Assembly (NCBI GenBank): GCA_946614205.1
Contig: CAMOGR010000050.1
Coordinates: forward strand, 1 to 9,395
Length of the DNA stretch: 9,395 nucleotides
Direction: 5' to 3'
From: an uncultured Bacteroidales bacterium
GTDB taxonomy: Bacteria > Bacteroidota > Bacteroidia > Bacteroidales > UBA932
The notes beneath the pieces were generated by a model that ran no database searches, was not told the DNA's origin, and saw only the letters and a list, made by a program, of their open reading frames with translations. Below are positions 7,137-9,395 of the stretch, one piece after another. The first letter of the stretch is position 1; the number at the start of each line of letters is the position of its first letter. The translations under genes were made by a program, and so were the position numbers.

Positions 7137-7137
7137 G

Positions 7138-8232
7138 ATGAGCCTGAAGCCCAAAATACTCGACCGCTACATAGTGAAGAAGTTCCTTACGACCTTCCTC
7201 ATCGCCCTGCTGGTCGTCATCCTGCTCGTCATAATCTTCGACATTTCGGAGAAGATAGAGAACTTCGTGGAGCACGAGGTTCCCCTGAAGAGCATCATAC
7301 TGGACTACTACGTCAACTTCATTCCATACTTCATAAACATGTTCTCGCCGCTGTTCGTGTTCATAACCGTGATATTCTTCACGTCGCGCATGGCGGCCAA
7401 CTCGGAGATAATCGCCATACTGTCCGGCGGCGTGAGCTACCACAGGATGATGGTTCCGTACATGTTCTCGGCAGCCGTCATCGCCCTTCTGTCGCTCGGG
7501 CTCAACCTATACATAATACCCCGCTCGAACGCCTCAAGGGTCGATTTTGAGACCAAATACGTAGACCAGTCCTATACCAAATACAGCCGCAACAACGTCC
7601 ATTACCAGATAGCTCCGGGCCAGTTCGTGTACGTGCAGACCTTCAGTGCATACAACAACACGGCATACAAGTTCACACTGGAGACCATCGAGGACAACAA
7701 GCTGGTATCCAAGCTTTCGGCCGAATCGGCCACATGGGACAGCACATTCGGCGGCTGGCACCTGCGCCGCTACTTCATCCGCGACTACACAAAGGGACTC
7801 GAGGACCATGTGCAGACCGGGGAGACGAAGGATACCGTAATCGCCCTCAAGCTGAGCGATTTCTACCGCAACCAGAAGACCGTGGAGACACTTACCCGGG
7901 GCGAACTCAACGCCCTCATCGACACCCAGAACATGCGCGGCGACGCCAACGTGATGTACGCTCTCATTGAAAAGAACAAGCGCTACACGCTGCCGTTCTC
8001 GGCCTTCATCCTCACCATCATGGCCGTCTCCCTCACCTCCCGCAAGAAGAGGGGCGGAATAGGCTTCAACCTCGCCCTCGGAATAGGTCTCGCCTTCCTG
8101 TACATACTGTTCCTGAGGTTCAGCGAAATGTTCGTTTTCACCGGCACCCTGCCCGCCGCCCTGGCGATGTGGCTGCCCAACATAGTTTACACGATTATAG
8201 CGGCAGTTTTGTACAAATTAGCCCCGAAATAG
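7138..8232 (+). CDS. LptF/LptG (YjgP/YjgQ) family permease
   Basis: The 364-residue protein has the layout of LptF/LptG subunits (PF03739). Three membrane segments lie near the N-terminus (about 17-36, 61-82, 105-127), then a soluble periplasmic beta-rich domain (about 128-280), then three more segments (about 284-301, 308-327, 338-360). In the LptB2FG transporter such subunits extract lipopolysaccharide from the inner membrane and pass it to the periplasmic bridge. The sequence does not say whether this one is the F or G subunit, and no partner or ATPase is in the window. The ATG follows the tgt stop by one base, so the genes are surely co-transcribed; I recall the tgt-permease pair from other Bacteroidota. 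A hairpin and a terminator follow. Confidence 0.9.
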   Translation: MSLKPKILDRYIVKKFLTTFLIALLVVILLVIIFDISEKIENFVEHEVPLKSIILDYYVNFIPYFINMFSPLFVFITVIFFTSRMAANSEIIAILSGGVSYHRMMVPYMFSAAVIALLSLGLNLYIIPRSNASRVDFETKYVDQSYTKYSRNNVHYQIAPGQFVYVQTFSAYNNTAYKFTLETIEDNKLVSKLSAESATWDSTFGGWHLRRYFIRDYTKGLEDHVQTGETKDTVIALKLSDFYRNQKTVETLTRGELNALIDTQNMRGDANVMYALIEKNKRYTLPFSAFILTIMAVSLTSRKKRGGIGFNLALGIGLAFLYILFLRFSEMFVFTGTLPAALAMWLPNIVYTIIAAVLYKLAPK

Positions 8233-8235
8233 CCC

Positions 8236-8276
8236 ATGTAACAAAAAAGTTAAGATGTAAAACTTCTTTGTTACAT
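8236..8276. other. Long imperfect palindrome after the permease gene
   Basis: Bases 8236-8251 pair with 8261-8276 in 15 of 16 positions (one A-C mismatch at 8246/8266) around a 9-base loop. The outer arms are ATGTAACAAA and TTTGTTACAT, and ATGTAA occurs again in the loop at 8255-8260. No T-run follows on either strand, so it is not a standard intrinsic terminator. It begins 4 bases after the stop codon and could protect the mRNA 3' end or be a protein-binding site. Confidence 0.6.
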
Positions 8277-8288
8277 ACCCTAATACAG

Positions 8289-8316
8289 AGACCGTTGCAA
8301 GCGCAGCGGTCTTTTT
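8289..8316 (+). terminator. Intrinsic terminator of the tgt-permease transcript
   Basis: AGACCGTTGC (8289-8298) pairs with GCAGCGGTCT (8303-8312) across a 4-base AAGC loop, with one G-T wobble, and runs directly into TTTTTGTTTT. This is a textbook intrinsic terminator on the plus strand, 57 bases beyond the stop of the permease gene. It separates that transcript from the SusC-like gene. Confidence 0.87.
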
Positions 8317-8413
8317 GTTTTGCATTTCGAAAGCAATCAAAACCGACAAAAGCAAACGAAACGGAAATAACGTTCGCGCGCGTTCCTACTTATATAAAAT
8401 TACTTTTTTTCCC

Positions 8414-8421
8414 TATCTTTA
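8414..8421 (+). promoter_or_regulatory. Candidate -7 element (TATCTTTA) for the SusC-like gene
   Basis: TATCTTTA matches TAnnTTTG at all but the last base and lies in AT-rich DNA after the terminator, 47 bases before the ATG at 8469. A small inverted repeat, CCCTT/AAGGG, follows at 8426-8437 near the expected transcript start. Weak support; no -33 TTG is visible. Confidence 0.35.
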
Positions 8422-8468
8422 CAGCCCCTTAGAAGGGATATCATACTTACCACTTAATAACACAACTA

Positions 8469-9395
8469 ATGAAGCACCATCTTCTTTCCTGCCTATGTGC
8501 CATTGCAGCCCTGCTTGCGCTGTCGGCGGCACATTCCCCGGAAGCGTCCGCACAGGATGGAGGCAAACTCACCGTCACCGGCGTCGTAACCGACGAACTC
8601 GGTGAACCGATGATCGGAGCCGGCATCCTCGTGAAGAACACGGTCAACGGTGCCATCACCAACCTCGACGGCGTATACTCCATCACGGTGGACGCCGCAG
8701 GCGGAGGCGGCATCCTCATCTTCACCAGCATCGGCTATGCCGACATCGAGGTGCCCGTGAACGGACGGACCGAGATCAACGTCCAGATGAAACTGGACAC
8801 CGAAGTCCTTGAAGAAGTCGTAGTCGTCGGCTACGGTACGCAGAAACGCGAATCCGTCGTCGGCGCTATCTCCACAGTGGACGTAAACAACATCAAAGTA
8901 CCGTCAGCCCAGCTGTCTTCCGGTCTCGCCGGCCAGCTCTCAGGCGTCGTCGCCGTACAGCGCAGCGGTCAGCCCGGTTCGAGTTCCGCTGACTTCTACA
9001 TCCGCGGCGTCTCCTCGTTCCAGGGCACCGTCACTCCCCTCGTCCTCGTGGACGGCGTAGAGAGGGACATCGACCTTGTCGATACCGACGACATCGCATC
9101 ATTCTCCATCCTCAAGGATGCATCCGCATCAGCCGTGTACGGCGTGCGCGGAGCCAACGGCGTCATCCTCATCACCACCAAGAAGGGCGAGGTGGGCCGT
9201 CCCAAAGTCAACGTTCGCGAAGAGACGGGCATCACGCAGCCCCTCATCATGCCGTCTTTCGTTAACTCCGAGCAGTTCGCTACCATGTACAACTGGGCCT
9301 CCGGAGAGCAGTACTACAGCCCCGAGGACATCGAGAAGTACCGCACCCACTCCGATCCCGACCTCTACCCCGACGTGAACTGGATCGAGACCATG
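8469..9395 (+). CDS. SusC/RagA-family TonB-linked outer membrane receptor (3' end outside window)
   Basis: The first 309 codons of a TonB-dependent outer-membrane receptor are present and the gene runs off the right edge; the family is usually about 1000 residues. A signal peptide covers about 1-28 (hydrophobic core 8-20, likely cleavage near ASA-QD). A carboxypeptidase-regulatory-like domain follows at about 35-110, then the TonB-box region EVLEEVVVVGYG at 112-123. The plug domain contains FYIRGVSSF (176-184), VLVDG (192-196) and the SusC signature around AVYGVRGANGVILITTKKG (222-240). SusC proteins form the pore that works with a SusD lipoprotein lid to import glycans, peptides or other nutrients; the substrate cannot be inferred. 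No SusD, sigma/anti-sigma or hybrid regulator lies upstream in this window. Confidence 0.96.
   Translation, partial: MKHHLLSCLCAIAALLALSAAHSPEASAQDGGKLTVTGVVTDELGEPMIGAGILVKNTVNGAITNLDGVYSITVDAAGGGGILIFTSIGYADIEVPVNGRTEINVQMKLDTEVLEEVVVVGYGTQKRESVVGAISTVDVNNIKVPSAQLSSGLAGQLSGVVAVQRSGQPGSSSADFYIRGVSSFQGTVTPLVLVDGVERDIDLVDTDDIASFSILKDASASAVYGVRGANGVILITTKKGEVGRPKVNVREETGITQPLIMPSFVNSEQFATMYNWASGEQYYSPEDIEKYRTHSDPDLYPDVNWIETM

Noticed and set aside
8996..9378. Open frames on both strands inside the SusC-like gene
   Set aside because: They are out-of-frame shadows of the receptor reading frame, which carries the signal peptide, TonB box and plug motifs.

Overview
The window looks like a Bacteroidota chromosome, most likely Bacteroidales. 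Supporting signs are a SusC/RagA TonB-linked receptor at the right edge, promoter-like -7 elements of the Bacteroidota form TAnnTTTG upstream of several genes, few Shine-Dalgarno sequences, and closely packed, moderately GC-rich genes. Genus and species cannot be read from the window. Most of it is housekeeping DNA for tRNA quality control and modification, ribosome assembly, cell wall precursors, nucleotide pools and envelope lipid transport. I found no CRISPR array, tRNA or rRNA gene, insertion sequence or prophage, and no convincing new multi-gene system.

Layout. Bases 1-659 hold no convincing gene. They contain a striking set of alternating inverted repeats (159-250), several short ambiguous open frames, and an AT-rich promoter region. 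Next comes a plus-strand cluster: a 64-residue Cys/Trp-rich protein of unknown function (660-854), dtd (GTG start, 858-1310), obgE (1343-2341) and a PAP2-family membrane phosphatase (2317-2910) that overlaps obgE. It runs head-on into a minus-strand operon, nucleoside symporter (5905-4625), dut (4628-4194) and murF (4197-2896). Both junctions in that operon are ATGA stop/start overlaps, and the 3' ends of the PAP2 gene and murF overlap by 15 bases.

A short divergent intergenic region (5906-6002), with two closely spaced -7 elements facing opposite ways, separates that operon from the plus-strand pair tgt (6003-7136) and an LptF/LptG-type permease (7138-8232). These two genes are one base apart. 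After them come a long imperfect hairpin (8236-8276), a clear intrinsic terminator (8289-8316), and a leader region for a SusC-like receptor gene (8469 onward) that leaves the window.

How the genes fit together. dtd removes D-amino acids from mischarged tRNA, obgE acts in 50S subunit maturation, and tgt modifies the tRNA wobble base. The symporter and dut both serve nucleoside/nucleotide pools. murF completes the UDP-MurNAc-pentapeptide, and the PAP2 protein could recycle a lipid pyrophosphate carrier. The SusC-like gene probably opens an outer-membrane nutrient-uptake locus that continues to the right.

The observations most worth checking are the 159-250 repeat array, the possible CCHC metal site in the small protein before dtd, the absence of the three zinc-ligand cysteines in Tgt, and the double ATGA coupling that ties nucleoside import to murF.
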